DNA of 64,000 bases. Source: Asterias rubens (lineage: Eukaryota; Echinodermata; Asteroidea; Forcipulatida; Asteriidae). Made by a program: the position numbers and the translations under genes. The stretch spans positions 13,167,195 through 13,231,194 of the forward strand of contig NC_047068.1 of the NCBI RefSeq assembly GCF_902459465.1, given 5' to 3'. The notes under the pieces were generated by a model. The model searched no databases. It saw only the letters and a program-made list of their open reading frames with translations, and was not told the DNA's origin. This document shows positions 53,201 through 62,616 of the stretch, piece by piece (the stretch's first letter is position 1; the number at the start of each line of letters is the position of its first letter).

Positions 53201-53894
53201 AAAAATTGTTTATCCATTCACCGATGTCTGTTAGCACTGTATACTCAGTACTTTCCCAAGTCCTGTGAAGAATCAAAAATGTGTTATATATCTCTTACCC
53301 ATACACTGATTACTGAACTTGAAGCACTGTATACTGTACTCAATACTTATTTATTTTCTGTACTTTGATTGTCTTGTGAGGTGCAGGCTTCCCTCTTTCT
53401 GTCTTCTTCATTTTTCTTCTTCTTGACTTTTGTTTTTGCAATTTTTTTTAATGTACTTTTAATACCATGTTATACTTTAGACCTTTTTATGTACATGTTC
53501 TGTTGTGAAATCACATACAATTTGGCTTAGGGCTATTATTATTCAAGTTGATTATTACTATGGTTTATTATTATATTGCTATGGTGTATTAATTGCAGCC
53601 TACTGGCTGAATTACAAAACAGTCTACACATTGAAATTAAAAGGAATACAAAAAGAATGAAAAAAATATGCTTTGTGACTTGGTTTTATAAGTTAATACT
53701 TCAAGTCTTATTTTTCTTTTGGGCAGAGCACTCTAAGCAAGAGTCAACTGATCCATCAAGACAGACTGAACCAGTACCGTGGTCTTTACATCAAATGGCT
53801 GGATCGTATGGGGCTTGAAGAGACCCCTCATCCTTGGAAAAAGTTTCATAGACCAAGAGACGGAACGATTACTGATGCCGAGGCGCAGAGCTGA
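43734..53894 (+). CDS. PTCD1: Pentatricopeptide repeat protein PTCD1 (9 coding exons, complete)
   Basis: Exons 43734-44246, 44693-44833, 45561-45701, 46622-46945, 47500-48171, 48591-48707, 49700-49773, 50330-50438 and 53727-53894 give 2259 nt, or 752 aa. PTCD1 is a mitochondrial RNA-binding protein involved in leucine-tRNA and 16S rRNA processing and in large mitoribosomal subunit assembly. Diagnostic pieces are PPR motifs [60 protein letters not shown] and [16 protein letters not shown], and the C-terminal [10 protein letters not shown], all in the family order. Human PTCD1 is 700 aa. The N-terminus is basic and Ser/Thr-rich ([14 protein letters not shown]...), as expected for a mitochondrial targeting signal. 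An acceptor at 43614 suggests a spliced 5' UTR. ATG codons at about residues 17 and 40 are alternative starts. All junction phases agree. Confidence 0.93.
44340..44680 (+). mobile_element. Non-LTR retrotransposon 3' end
   Basis: Remains of a reverse transcriptase tail ([18 protein letters not shown]) are followed by GCGCTTTATAAACG and AT-rich sequence, the 3' tail of L2-like elements in this window. It occupies most of PTCD1 intron 1. Confidence 0.5.
44693..44833 (+). CDS. PTCD1: PTCD1 exon 2
   Basis: The acceptor TCTCTAG ends at 44692 and the donor GTGATT begins at 44834; 47 codons. It encodes [20 protein letters not shown] and [20 protein letters not shown], the lead into the first PPR. 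Confidence 0.92.
45561..45701 (+). CDS. PTCD1: PTCD1 exon 3 (first PPR)
   Basis: The acceptor TGTGTAG ends at 45560 and the donor GTAAGA begins at 45702; 47 codons. [20 protein letters not shown] followed by AFKLYND is a textbook PPR helix pair. Confidence 0.93.
45725..45935 (-). mobile_element. Non-LTR retrotransposon 3' tail
   Basis: A TAA microsatellite at 45732-45747 and GCATTTATATAGCGCATAAT...CTATGCGCTTTACAAAATAA. On the minus strand this is a LINE 3' end; the coding part is not recognisable. Confidence 0.5.
45950..46190 (+). repeat. tRNA-headed SINE ending in a GAA microsatellite
   Basis: CGTGGTCCAGTGGTTAGAC (A-box) and TTGTGGGTTCGAATTCTGAG (B-box) head a unit whose body contains AGCCGCACTCTACGTTCACT and ends in AGAAGAAGAAGAAG (46157-46187). 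It is the most tRNA-like head in the window but lacks a paired acceptor stem. Confidence 0.7.
46262..46560. repeat. Dispersed repeat, family G
   Basis: A core TCTGAGAAGCGTTACCGTCA with TTTCTCAGATTGTGTATACC is shared with 56330-56640 (TCTGAGAAGCGTCATTGC, TTCTCAAATTGTGTAC) and 60290-60590 (CGGTAACGCTTCTCAGACTG). Each copy sits in non-coding DNA. Confidence 0.55.
46622..46945 (+). CDS. PTCD1: PTCD1 exon 4 (central PPRs)
   Basis: The acceptor TTTTGCAG ends at 46621 and the donor GTGGGT begins at 46946; 108 codons. It encodes [40 protein letters not shown] and [20 protein letters not shown], three successive PPR units. Confidence 0.93.
47500..48171 (+). CDS. PTCD1: PTCD1 exon 5 (PPRs split by a long linker)
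   Basis: The acceptor TTTACAG ends at 47499 and the donor GTATTG begins at 48172; 224 codons. It opens with [20 protein letters not shown] and [12 protein letters not shown]. Then comes a roughly 110-residue polar linker rich in Lys, Ser, Pro and Gln ([19 protein letters not shown]), and helical repeats resume at [20 protein letters not shown]. The linker probably accounts for the protein being longer than human PTCD1. Confidence 0.92.
48591..48707 (+). CDS. PTCD1: PTCD1 exon 6
   Basis: The acceptor TTTCCAG ends at 48590 and the donor GTAAAT begins at 48708; 39 codons. [20 protein letters not shown] followed by [17 protein letters not shown] is another PPR. Confidence 0.92.
48708..49699. other. 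PTCD1 intron 6
   Basis: No exon was seen. It includes a repeated AAATTGAATGA(T/G)TC-like motif at 49240-49400 and a LINE tail at 49595-49690 (GCGCCTTGAGTACCTTG, GCGCTATATAAGACTTTGAT and a TTA repeat) closely matching 60945-61035. Confidence 0.6.
49700..49773 (+). CDS. PTCD1: PTCD1 exon 7
   Basis: The acceptor TTGACAG ends at 49699. It encodes [20 protein letters not shown] and KHNH plus two bases of Arg. The donor GTACTT at 49774 lies within a 13-bp direct repeat that recurs at the next acceptor. Confidence 0.9.
49774..50329. repeat. PTCD1 intron 7: composed of SINE units, flanked by a direct repeat at the splice junctions
   Basis: ACAGGTACTTAAT occurs at 49770-49782 and 50326-50338, so both splice sites fall in copies of the same sequence; extended, 18 of 20 bases agree (49766-49785 and 50322-50341). 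The intron starts TTAATAGATAG...GCATCAGGGATAAAGAATAA and ends GCATCAGGGATAAAGAATGT...CACCCATGTGTGTT, both parts of the 262-bp SINE unit arrayed at 30251-31754. Its tRNA-like part (TGGGATTTGAACCCATGACC) is at about 49885. Another tRNA-headed SINE (about 50024-50250) sits in the middle. Confidence 0.8.
50330..50438 (+). CDS. PTCD1: PTCD1 exon 8
   Basis: The acceptor CTACAG ends at 50329 and the donor GTAAAA begins at 50439. It encodes the end of a split Arg, [20 protein letters not shown] and [11 protein letters not shown]. Human PTCD1 has a similar YLISIL block after its matching repeat. Confidence 0.88.
50570..50890 (-). repeat. Dispersed repeat, family F
   Basis: It starts with GACTAGAGCAAGCTAGTTGA and AACGTTGCAACC, then GTTAATAAGGATCCACTAAA, GCAGGACAGTTCTAATCAGA and CCATGCAATGCCTCAAATCC. 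It is collinear with 24600-24905. Confidence 0.6.
51475..51740 (-). repeat. tRNA-headed SINE (longest copy)
   Basis: On the minus strand: GTGGCCGAGTGGTTAAGAGC (A-box) and GTGTGGGTTCGAATCCCC (B-box). The body follows with GTGTCCTTAAGCAAGACACT and GATGGGACGTAAAGCCGTTG, a conserved SINE body seen in many marine animals. Fragments are at 1372-1452 and 24060-24200. Confidence 0.8.
52555..53300 (-). repeat. SINE-array-type unit interrupted by a MITE
   Basis: 52566-52825 matches a full unit of the 30251 array: ACCCATACACCGATGTGTGT, then the tRNA-like part GGGATTCCAACCCACGACCC, then TAATAGATGTTAGATTTGCA. The unit restarts at 52803 (TTTGCATCGGGGATAAAGAT), is broken at TTAA, and continues at 53205 (TTTATCCATTCACCGATGTC). 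So it was a two-unit tandem before the MITE landed. Confidence 0.8.
52826..53198. mobile_element. TTAA-flanked MITE related to family A
   Basis: TTAA, AGCCATTGGACCCTTTCGGT at the left; ACCAAAAGGGTCCAATGGCT, TTAA at the right. The centre has CGTAATTCTCGTTAACGAGA. It shares GTGAAAATTTAGGCTCAATC and GGTCATCG with family A but has different termini. Confidence 0.8.
53727..53894 (+). CDS. PTCD1: PTCD1 exon 9 (C-terminus)
   Basis: The acceptor TGGGCAG ends at 53726; phase 0 continues from exon 8. It encodes [20 protein letters not shown] and [20 protein letters not shown], ending TDAEAQS and TGA. EETPHPW is diagnostic of the PTCD1 tail. Confidence 0.92.
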   Translation, partial: STLSKSQLIHQDRLNQYRGLYIKWLDRMGLEETPHPWKKFHRPRDGTITDAEAQS

Positions 53895-56672
53895 ACTTGA
53901 GCAGGCCTGTGACTTCCCAAGTGAGTTCCCAAGACATTGAACAAGTGTTTCTCTGTCTGTTGAAAGAAGTAAATGAGGAACTAAAATGAAAGCGGACGTC
54001 GTCTATATTGTGGAAGAATTTCCGTTTCTGTAATAATAATATTAATCATGGAGTCTTGTATTATAGCCCTGGTATCTGCCTAAAAGGGTCTCACGGCACC
54101 CACTAATGATACAAAAACAGTTCAAAAGAAATAGCAAAAATAGGTATGTAAGTTGAAAATCACTGATCAACTATAACAGATGAGCTTTGAGAGCAGTTTT
54201 AAATGATGGTGTTGTACCACTGCAGTTGTGTTGATGCACCGAGTTAGTGTGTATCCTCCAAAAACAAAGGGATAGGAAATCCATTGTGGGTAATGACACC
54301 AGGGATTTGGCTACAGCTTTGGCCTTTGGCTGCAACGGCAATGTTGAAGAAAAGGTCTTTTCAGCAATCTAGCCGTAGCCGCTGTGGACTGGAAGCCATC
54401 AATTTGGACATGATCTTGCATTTTCAACCTATAGAAGTACATGCTTTACCAGGCTAGATATTTCCTTGGAAAAAAACGCTATTTCCTTGAAAAAAAAAAA
54501 CGCTTTTCAATGGGGACTTTTAGGACGCTTGGTGACAGCAGGTACATCCATTGTTCTTGGTTACTACGTAAACACTTGAAATTCACCTGGTAAGTCTGCT
54601 GCCATCTCATGTTCCAAAGTCTCCCATTGGGCTGTGGCCTTGTTTTCACTTGAATTCTGTTTTGTTTATTTGATTGTTTGTTTTTTATTTTGATATTTGA
54701 ATTATCCTTTGATAAAAAAAGGTAACAAACAGCGTTGTTTTGTTTAATGTCAACAAATTTGAGGATCATTTGTTTCTGCTAAACTTGGTATACACTGGTA
54801 TACATTCAGGTTTTTTCATGAACAAATTTACAATAAAATACAGCGAAGACATTTGTCCCCCTTCTCCAATTTGTTTAATCGAATGACACTTTCAGCCTAA
54901 ATAAACAGCCCAAGTCCAAAGCAGTGCCTTTCTTTTATTATCTATGTAATAACATGGAATAACCTTAATGTGTGCTCAGATTTTGCATTGTCCTTCTTAA
55001 GAAGGGAATTACCTGTTTCATGAGGGAAAAAAAGACAAATATCCAAATCCATTGCAAACAAAAAATGCCTATCCAAGAGAACCATGGTATTGAGAGTAAA
55101 TATTAGTTTCATAATTGCTGACTAAATTGCCCCTTTTCTAAGAAATGTATAACCATGAGATAAGTAATTTGTTCAGATGAGACATTCTTTACTCTATTGC
55201 TTCAAGATTTGTCTGATGTCTAAAAAATATCATGTAACATGAACAATTTGTGACTAGTATCTTGCTCATTTCTGCTTAGCAGCAGAATGTTTTTGGGCAT
55301 CCTTTTCTGAAGCAGCTCTATGACATTGGGCCCAGCAATAAATAGTACCTGAAATATTACAGACTCCGTGCTTAGAGAGAGCGCAGGGCGGTCTTGCCAT
55401 CAAGGCTAGGCTTGCCCCCCTGCGGAAAATCTGCTTGAGTAAAGTACAGATGTTGTTTTTGCAAAAAATAATGAACACAGCCTTATAGGGCCTGAGTTTG
55501 GAGGCCTCATTATCGAAAAGTACGGTCAATTATTCCTCAGCTCGGGACTTTAAGGTCAATTGTGCAATTTGTATGGGTTTATAAAAACTACTTTTGCATA
55601 ATTTGGAGCTCCCTGATAATGGGATGATTTAATCTTTGCAAAAAGAAACATTAGTTTTCTAGGTAAATGATTACTTTGTTGTTTTTGATGATTATATAAA
55701 ATTGCATTTTAATAATTACCTTATATAGGCCTAGTGCTGAGCAGGTGCTTCCAGTTGAAGTTTTGTTGAGTTACTCCTTGCAACCATGATGTCCCTAATA
55801 TTAGGCTAATTGGTTTCCAAAACAGGTTATGGGAAATGAAAAAACAAAAGGTAGAAATTCGATGTGGTCAGTATACACCAATCATAAATCGGCTTTATGC
55901 ACTTTTTTTATTCTACAAACTATTAAAGACATGTTTATGCACGATTGGTTGTATAATATAGTGATATGATTACAATACAAATTTTGATTAATAATGCTGA
56001 TAGTAAAATGAAATTAACATAATTACATGTACACGCAGTTCCATACATTGTACCACCACCTCATAATGGCTTAGGTGTAGTGGCCCGTCGTGTACCCGTA
56101 GGCATGCCTGTTGTGGCACCCTTCTAAGCTCCAATAGCACACAGTGCAAAGTGCTAAATTTTCAACAATACACGAAAAATACTTAGAAGTCTCACAGCGT
56201 TTTACAGTAAAGGGAAAATTATTCACTGACTATTAAACTGTAACCCTCTGCTAAATCTATCAATCTAATTTGGGCGTCCCTGATGTGCCCGTAAAGTTAT
56301 TCCAACTCAAAGCCAAATGAATGGCAATACAACTTCTTGGTTAGAAGCCTACAGCGGCTTTCGATTGTATAAAGCATTTTGAGAGGCAGTTCACTATGAT
56401 TGTGAAAAAAACTACTACTATCCATTTTTACACCAAAACATGTTAATCTGAGAAGCGTCATTGCTGTTACTTCTCAAATTGTGTACTCCTTAATATTCTT
56501 CCTGCGTGGGCATAATAATCACTCCATATTTTCGGCGATCTCTAAAACGCGACCTTGAAAGTTTCTCATGTAAGTTTTGTTATGCCTTTATATAGGATTA
56601 AAACAATCGATCCGTTCCAAACCCAAATGAAGACCGCGGTTAAACCACATCTTCAAAAGGTAACAACGCCAC

Positions 56673-57037
56673 TTAAAGCAATGGACACTATTGGTAATTG
56701 TCAAAGACTGGTCTTCACAGTTGATGTATCTCAACATAATCATAAAATAACCTGTGAAAATTTGAGCTGAATTGGTCGTCGAAGTTACGAGATACTACCC
56801 TTGTCACACGAAGTTGTTTGCGTTTAGATGCTTGATTTCCAGACCCCAATTTTAAATCTGAGGTCTCGAAATTAAATTATTGGAAAATTACTTCTTTCTC
56901 GAAAACTACTCCACTTCAGAGGGAGCCGTTTTTCATAATGTTTTATACTACCAACCTCTCCCCATTACTCGTACTACCAAGTAAGGTTTATGCTAATAAT
57001 TATTGTGAGTAAATACCAATAGTGTTCACTGACTTCA
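56673..57037 (+). mobile_element. MITE family A (copy 9)
   Basis: TTAA, AGCAATGGACACTATTGGTA, CAAAGACTGGTCTTCACAGT, then the GATTTCCAGACCCCAATTTT / GAGGTCTCGAAATTAAAT hairpin and ACCAATAGTGTTCACTGACT at the right. The right TTAA has diverged to TTCA. Confidence 0.7.
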
Positions 57038-57176
57038 AGCCACAAACATGAATTCAAATTTATTAACAACGCCAGCAGAGTACATGAAAATGAATTTACA
57101 ACCTTCCAATCTTCATAAGCTAATGTGATAAAATTGAAATTAATCAGTTGAACTGCGAAATTATACAAGTAATGTC

Positions 57177-57361
57177 AGAGGCGTAACCAGACCTTCTAAT
57201 TTTGAAGGAGGGGCAAAGATATTATTAATATTTGTTGGGGGGGGGGGGCATTAATATGTATCAACCCATTCATTAATTTGTGCAATCTCCTGATTTCATT
57301 TGGGAGCAGCAAGAGGCGGGGAGGATGATTAGCGGGGGCTCACACCCCCTCTGGTTACGTC
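57177..57361. repeat. Inverted-repeat element
   Basis: AGAGGCGTAACCAGACC on the left and TCTGGTTACGTCACT on the right, with a 13-G run at 57238-57250. MITE-like. Confidence 0.6.
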
Positions 57362-57662
57362 ACTACGGTCCTCTGAACACCTTACTTTCTCCAAATTTAA
57401 ATTAAACGAAAATGGGGATGAAAATGAAAGATGCTCTCGCCCTTTTTATATTCATGTTTTTGTTTACTTACAATAATGACAACATTGCACACTCTAAAAC
57501 AGTGTTCAAATAAAGGTCTTTGTCGCAGAAATATAACCACCGCAATACATGCTTTCCACTATATAAAAAACAATCAAGTTTCCTAAGCTAGATTGGAGCT
57601 CATAATAAGCTCGAGGTTATCTGTTGTCACTTACAACTTTTCTCAACGATGATTTTCCCGCG

Positions 57663-58048
57663 CTACGAACAGACGCTCACTTCCGATATCTCTTGTATAC
57701 TCGGCATGTTCATATCCGTTTTGAAATGAGCGTTCATAATATCAACAATAGTACGGCCCGTAAAGTCTAGCTTCCTGTCGCCCGGTCGATTGTCCTGGGG
57801 GTTGTGCCTCGAGAGGCCGGGCAAGCTCAGGGAGGTAGTGATGGTGTATTCGATGCTCTGTCGACGGTTTGGATTCTTAGAGTCAGCCCCGGGTTTCATG
57901 TCATCCACGACACCCTCCGTAAGAATAATGGCCGTCTGAACGGTGATCAGCTCGGAGAGAAGCCGCTTGGCATCGTACGGCTCCTGGTCAAACGATAACA
58001 TGTTGTGGTCACGTCGGACGGGGTAACAGCTCGACCCAATACCCATGC
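57663..58048 (-). CDS. Unrecognised protein, terminal exon (paralogue 1)
   Basis: The minus-strand frame runs from a possible acceptor (TATCAACAG at 58057-58049) or from the ATG at 58046 to a stop at 57663, about 127 residues. It reads MGIGSSCYPVRRDHNMLSFD, then PYDAKRLLSELITVQTAI, IEYTITTSLSLPGLSRHN and FTGRTIVDIMNAHF, ending SVCS. The family is not recognised. The best evidence that it codes is protein-level similarity to 63689-64000: PYD, SELITVQTAI and EYTITTSL are conserved while the intervening sequence differs. The MGIGSS start could be myristoylated if it is the true N-terminus, but the acceptor suggests an internal position. A secreted or membrane extracellular protein is possible. 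Confidence 0.6.
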
Positions 58049-60944
58049 CTGTTGATATTGAAATGTGGTGAAGTCAAATCGAAAGAGCGGGATGGTGTTT
58101 ATGTACCGACTGATGGGTATGTACGGTGCAGATGTACCTCTTTACCTCGATTCGGCAGCAGTTTGGTTTATAGATCAAACCGTAATGTAAATAAAACCCG
58201 AGACACACATGAAGTACTTGCCTCAATTTGGTATCAGCTTGGGTTACCTACGATAACACCCACAATGTGAAGAAACCCTTAAACACACGGGAGACACAAT
58301 CAAATTAGCCGAACTTGTGAAACAAAATTAGTGGTGTTGTTCTGTAACTTGTGAATAGAAGAAACACAGTTACCAAGCGGTGGCTCGAGCTGACGGTGCT
58401 AACGGTGGTGAATCGCAGAGAGACGGAAGTGCTGCTGCATGTCAGTGAACCAAAATGCACTCAGGAATCATTCATTATCCGGCGAAACGTCGCTTTAAAT
58501 GTTCGTCAAGCTGAATACAGAGAAAGGGCGATTTCAGCTCTGCACGAAAAAGGCGCCAAATCTTCACCGTGTACCACCGCACTGCCTTGGCAATCTGCAA
58601 AGAACAGGTGTTTGGACTGCTTATGTATGTCTTATATTTGTAGCTTCCCTACAAATCATTAATATTAATAATGATATTTTGTTTGACGCTATAAGCAGAT
58701 TCGGTCATTAGCCTACGATTTGCTTGTGTGCAGTTTGACAAATCGCCTGCCGGGCACTATCTCAGCGGTGTGTCCCAAGGGATTCTCATCAGCCGAAAGC
58801 ATCACGTTGTGCATGCTGACGAACACATGACAAAAAAAATACCCCTCATGAAAAAAAAATGAAAGGTCCGCATACATGCGTAGGCCTACGTGCTGCGCAC
58901 AGTTTCAGCCTAGGGCGCCCTACTCAAAATTAGTCAGTGCGTCAGACGAGTATCCATGGACTGTCATTGGATTCCCATAAAAACGTGGGTGAAGACTCCA
59001 TTTTGATTATGGAAGTTTTGGGATATTTAAACTTGACTGACGGCGGAAGCTAGTTAACATTATTATATGCAAATTTGACAACTTTCCCCTACTTGGATTT
59101 CCTTGGATTAAGTTTGATACTACAATACATGGGCAAGTCAAATCATTTCTGTCGCGATTTGTTCTAGGTCCTAACCCTATTTCGACTGGACTATATTTCG
59201 TAAAAGTGAATACCGATTCTGTCCAAAAACCTTGCCGAAACAGTCAGAAACCCTACCATGCACTCTCTGCGTCTATCGCACTTAACTCACTTAGTGTCTA
59301 CTCAGTTTTCTGGATTCCATTTCCGTTTAGGCTTAATATTGGTCAGTGTTCTATACATCGTTATTTCATGTTGTCCTGTCAAGGGAATTGTGTAAATCGT
59401 TGAGAAAGACAAATTCAAGGATAAAAAAGACCACGATTTTTGAATGTGTTCATGTACAAAACATTTCGCTGCCGTTACCCATTATAGCAAAGGCGGCGCC
59501 AGCTATCGCCACTTAATGTGAGTGCGGACCGAAAATGATAGAAAATCACCACAAACATTTCAATAGCAACTCGACAAAAAGCTGCTTCTTAAAATCAACA
59601 TGCGAGAATTTGTCTCCCTTCAAAGGTAAAATAAACATGTAAATAAAATAAACTAAATTTTAGTTGGGATATCGTTTGTACGTTTGTTTATAGGGCCTAT
59701 TCAAGGAAGACTTGAACGATTTCGATCCATCGCCATTCCCAGGTGCCCGCGTCCTCCATTTTGAATCCCAACAGAATTTGACGCCACAAAACAGAAAAGC
59801 AAAAAACCAGAATGGCTTATTTGAGTGTTTGCTATAGGCTTAGCCTAATGTGCAAAACCTTTACTTTGTGAGATTAAACAATTTTTTAAAAAAAGTTACA
59901 AAGAATCATTAATATGGCTGAAAAGCCCTTGTTTTCCCTTCAAATTGTGGGGTAGATATCACCAGCCTTCTCAATCCTGACTCCATAATGTGTGTTTCGA
60001 TCAAACATGTGTGAACACACGTGGCTGTTGACGCAAATTAGTCTGCACGCGGATCAACACGTGCAGATGAAAATCCCCCGAGAAGTAAACAGAGATTGCT
60101 AGTTATTATTCACCTCTGCTCCTCCGCCTCCGGTTCCTGTTCAAACCCCGGCTGTGGTCGGAGTAATTGGAATTGCAAATTCAAGTCCATTTTGTTAGTT
60201 GAAATTTATCAGTGGTACAGCCGGAGGAATAACAATTAGGCCTATAACTGTAAAAGGCTCTTAAAGTTATACGTTTTAGTAATGACTCTGAAAATTAATG
60301 GCAGTAAAAACTAACTTTGCAAGAAGCCTCATCGGCTTTGGAAAATACACGTTATGGGTCTTTGACTTCGTAATACTGGGGTAATGGGGAAAAATCATTT
60401 TGGACGACAAAAGGTGCACTTTTTGTCCTCCCAAAATTTGAATGAAAGGAGCATTACTACGGTAACGCTTCTCAGACTGTGTAGCCTATTCCTATATAAG
60501 GGGTCGTTATTCATGCATTGAATTTTTGCTCCGAATTTTGGGTGATTAAACATTCGAACGGTTCCAAAAACCAAAGGTATCACTCTGCCTTTAAATAAAC
60601 TACTGGTTCTACTACTACTACTTGCTCAGTCTAGCTGGGCTAAATCCCCATGGTTTCAAACGTGCCAAATGCGACCGATTATGTCTCTTTTAGGATGTTT
60701 TTTAGGTAAGCCTTCTTTTTGACAATCTAAAATTGGAGGAGCCATGTTACTGTAAACAATGCCTGCAAGATAAGAGACACACCTCCAGTTCATACAAAAC
60801 AGGTAGGCTAGTTGTCTTTTCGGCCATTATACATAATTTCATTCTTACAATAACAAAAACACCCAAACAAAACATATTTATTTGTGCGTTTCTTCGAATA
60901 ATTGGGTCTCAAAATTCATCACTGCAATAACCTATCTTTTTGAA

Positions 60945-61035
60945 AATTTGTATATACTCAGCGCCTTGAGTACCTTGTTTGGTAGATACGTGCGCTATAT
61001 AAGACTTCGATATTGTTATTATTATTAATTTAAAG
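60945..61035 (+). mobile_element. LINE 3' tail
   Basis: GTATATACTCAGCGCCTTGA, GTACCTTGTTTGGTAGATAC and GCTATATAAGACTTCGATAT, followed by TTATTATTA. It is nearly identical to 49605-49685, so both derive from one recently active non-LTR family. Confidence 0.65.
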
Positions 61036-61167
61036 TTTGTAAAGTTGCATATAAAGAGAGGCTTGTGGCTGAGGTAGGGGGAGGGGGGAGCAGACCATTA
61101 AGTAGCCGTTATTGTTGATTACTTACATTCATGAAATGTTCATGAACATTCTGTCGCGTTGTTCCAC

Positions 61168-61450
61168 CTAGGCCCTTTTCACAAATATATTCTATCCCCC
61201 GAGGTTGCCCCCTATATGCATAACGGTCATGCCTTTTCACATTATGATATCCTTAACCCTGGTCTGCCCTCCGTCTGCCTCAGCAAATGGGCATACCCCT
61301 GGGAATAGCCACCCCTGCTCTGATAAGCGGTATCACCCCGGGGTACTCTTGAAACGTGCAACCAGAATCCCGTGGAAAAGGGATACAGTGTGAAAGTGCG
61401 CCGAGGTAACCGTCCACGGGGATAAGAGATACCGTGTGAAAAGGGCTCTA
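61168..61450. repeat. TIR element (GGCCCTTTTCACA ends)
   Basis: TAGGCCCTTTTCACA at the left and TGTGAAAAGGGCTCTA at the right, with inner arms GCCTTTTCACATTATGATAT and TACAGTGTGAAAGTGC. It is GC-richer than its surroundings and has no transposase frame. Confidence 0.7.
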
Positions 61451-62370
61451 GACTGATCCCCTGTGTACCTCGAAATGTGACGTCAGACGTTCAGGCTCCA
61501 CCCACCAGTCTTTTTTGGATGAGGTGATGGGCCTGGGGACAGGGCGAAACCGTTTCCTCCCTCAGAAAAGGTGCTGGGGTCTGAAATGAACGTATGCCTA
61601 TTTTATATCATGCCCATGAGCCATTTTGAGATAATTATGCCGGACATTGGGTACATTTTTTGACCGTCTACTACACCCAAATCCTACAGTGCACTCACAG
61701 TGTTCATCATATCTCAAAAAGGCTAAACACTCCCCCGATCTACTTACCCCCAGGTCACCTCTTCTAGCCCTATTTAAGTTAATTCATTGCAAATAATGAT
61801 TGTAATTCTTTGCCCTGTAGCCTGAAGGCATTCATACCGTGTTTGTGTTGTACCATACATTGCTTTGATTGTGGGCTTTGCGCCAGTCAGTAGTACAATC
61901 ATTCCCATCATGCCCATCCCAGCGTTCTTGAATATTCCATCTACCACACGCTTCTTCTTGAACTAAATTTACATTCATATTAATAGTGGTAGGATTTGTT
62001 TTTAAATGTGCACAAGAGTCAGCATCTGTATGATATTTTTGACATGTTCCCTGTTAGCCACGAGAAACAATGAAAACCAACTCCAAACTCGAAGGCATCT
62101 CACATAAATCGGTATAAACCAAACCGACAAACAGGCTGGTGCATTTTGGGAATATTATTCTTGAATCAGTATACTAATATTACACATAGGGGGCATGACT
62201 ATAGTAGGCCATGACTGACTGTGTTTAAAAAGCCTTCCAAGGCGTTTTCAATCAGTATAATTCCTGAAGATTCTGCAGATTCTGAAGATGCTCACGTGAT
62301 AAAGGTCAATTTGTATTTGGACACTTGACTTTTATGGTTTGTATTGTTTGAAGCTTTGCATGGTGTGATG

Positions 62371-62616
62371 AAATAAGAAGAAACTATAAATAAATAGTAA
62401 ACTTGCGGATACAACCATGTGTAAATCTGTTTTGAGTGATTGTTGGCTTGGTCTCGACGTTTCGAACAGTATACTCTGCTCGTCTTCAGGAGAATGTTGA
62501 ACTGCTGGTCGTGGTGAAGCTTTAAGCTTCCCGCCCAAATGTTCATCCATCCAGCGCTTATATGAGATTTACACATGGTTGTACCCGCAAGTTTACTATT
62601 TATTTATTTCTTATTT
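62371..62616. repeat. Palindromic element with the hairpin motif
   Basis: TAAACTTGCGGATACAACCA, TGTGTAAATC on the left and GATTTACACATGGTTGTACC, CGCAAGTTTA on the right. The interior on the minus strand has CTCCTGAAGACGAGCAGAGT and ATACTGTTCGAAACGTCGAG, the clearest copy of the shared hairpin motif. Confidence 0.7.

Larger units (their letters stand above)
50439..53726. other. PTCD1 intron 8 (3.3 kb)
   Basis: No coding exon was seen. Contents: family F (50570-50890), a LINE tail with TAA repeats (51325-51400), a SINE (51475-51740), a copy of the hairpin motif (about 51860-51905), and a SINE-array-type unit split by a TTAA MITE (52555-53300). Confidence 0.65.
53895..57662. other. 3' flank of PTCD1 and convergent intergenic DNA
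   Basis: PTCD1 3' UTR, with AATAAA at 54832 and 54900 as candidate ends, then sequence shared with the convergent minus-strand gene. TTTATT at 57059 is a possible minus-strand polyadenylation signal. Repeats: 54520-54615 (relative of the 38861 element), a family E half (about 55250-55335), family G (56330-56640), family A (56673-57037) and a hairpin element (57177-57361). Confidence 0.55.

Noticed and set aside
58351..58711. Plus-strand frames of 70-103 residues
   Set aside because: They overlap each other in different frames, have no similarity within the window, and lie in what is likely the 5' side of the minus-strand paralogue.
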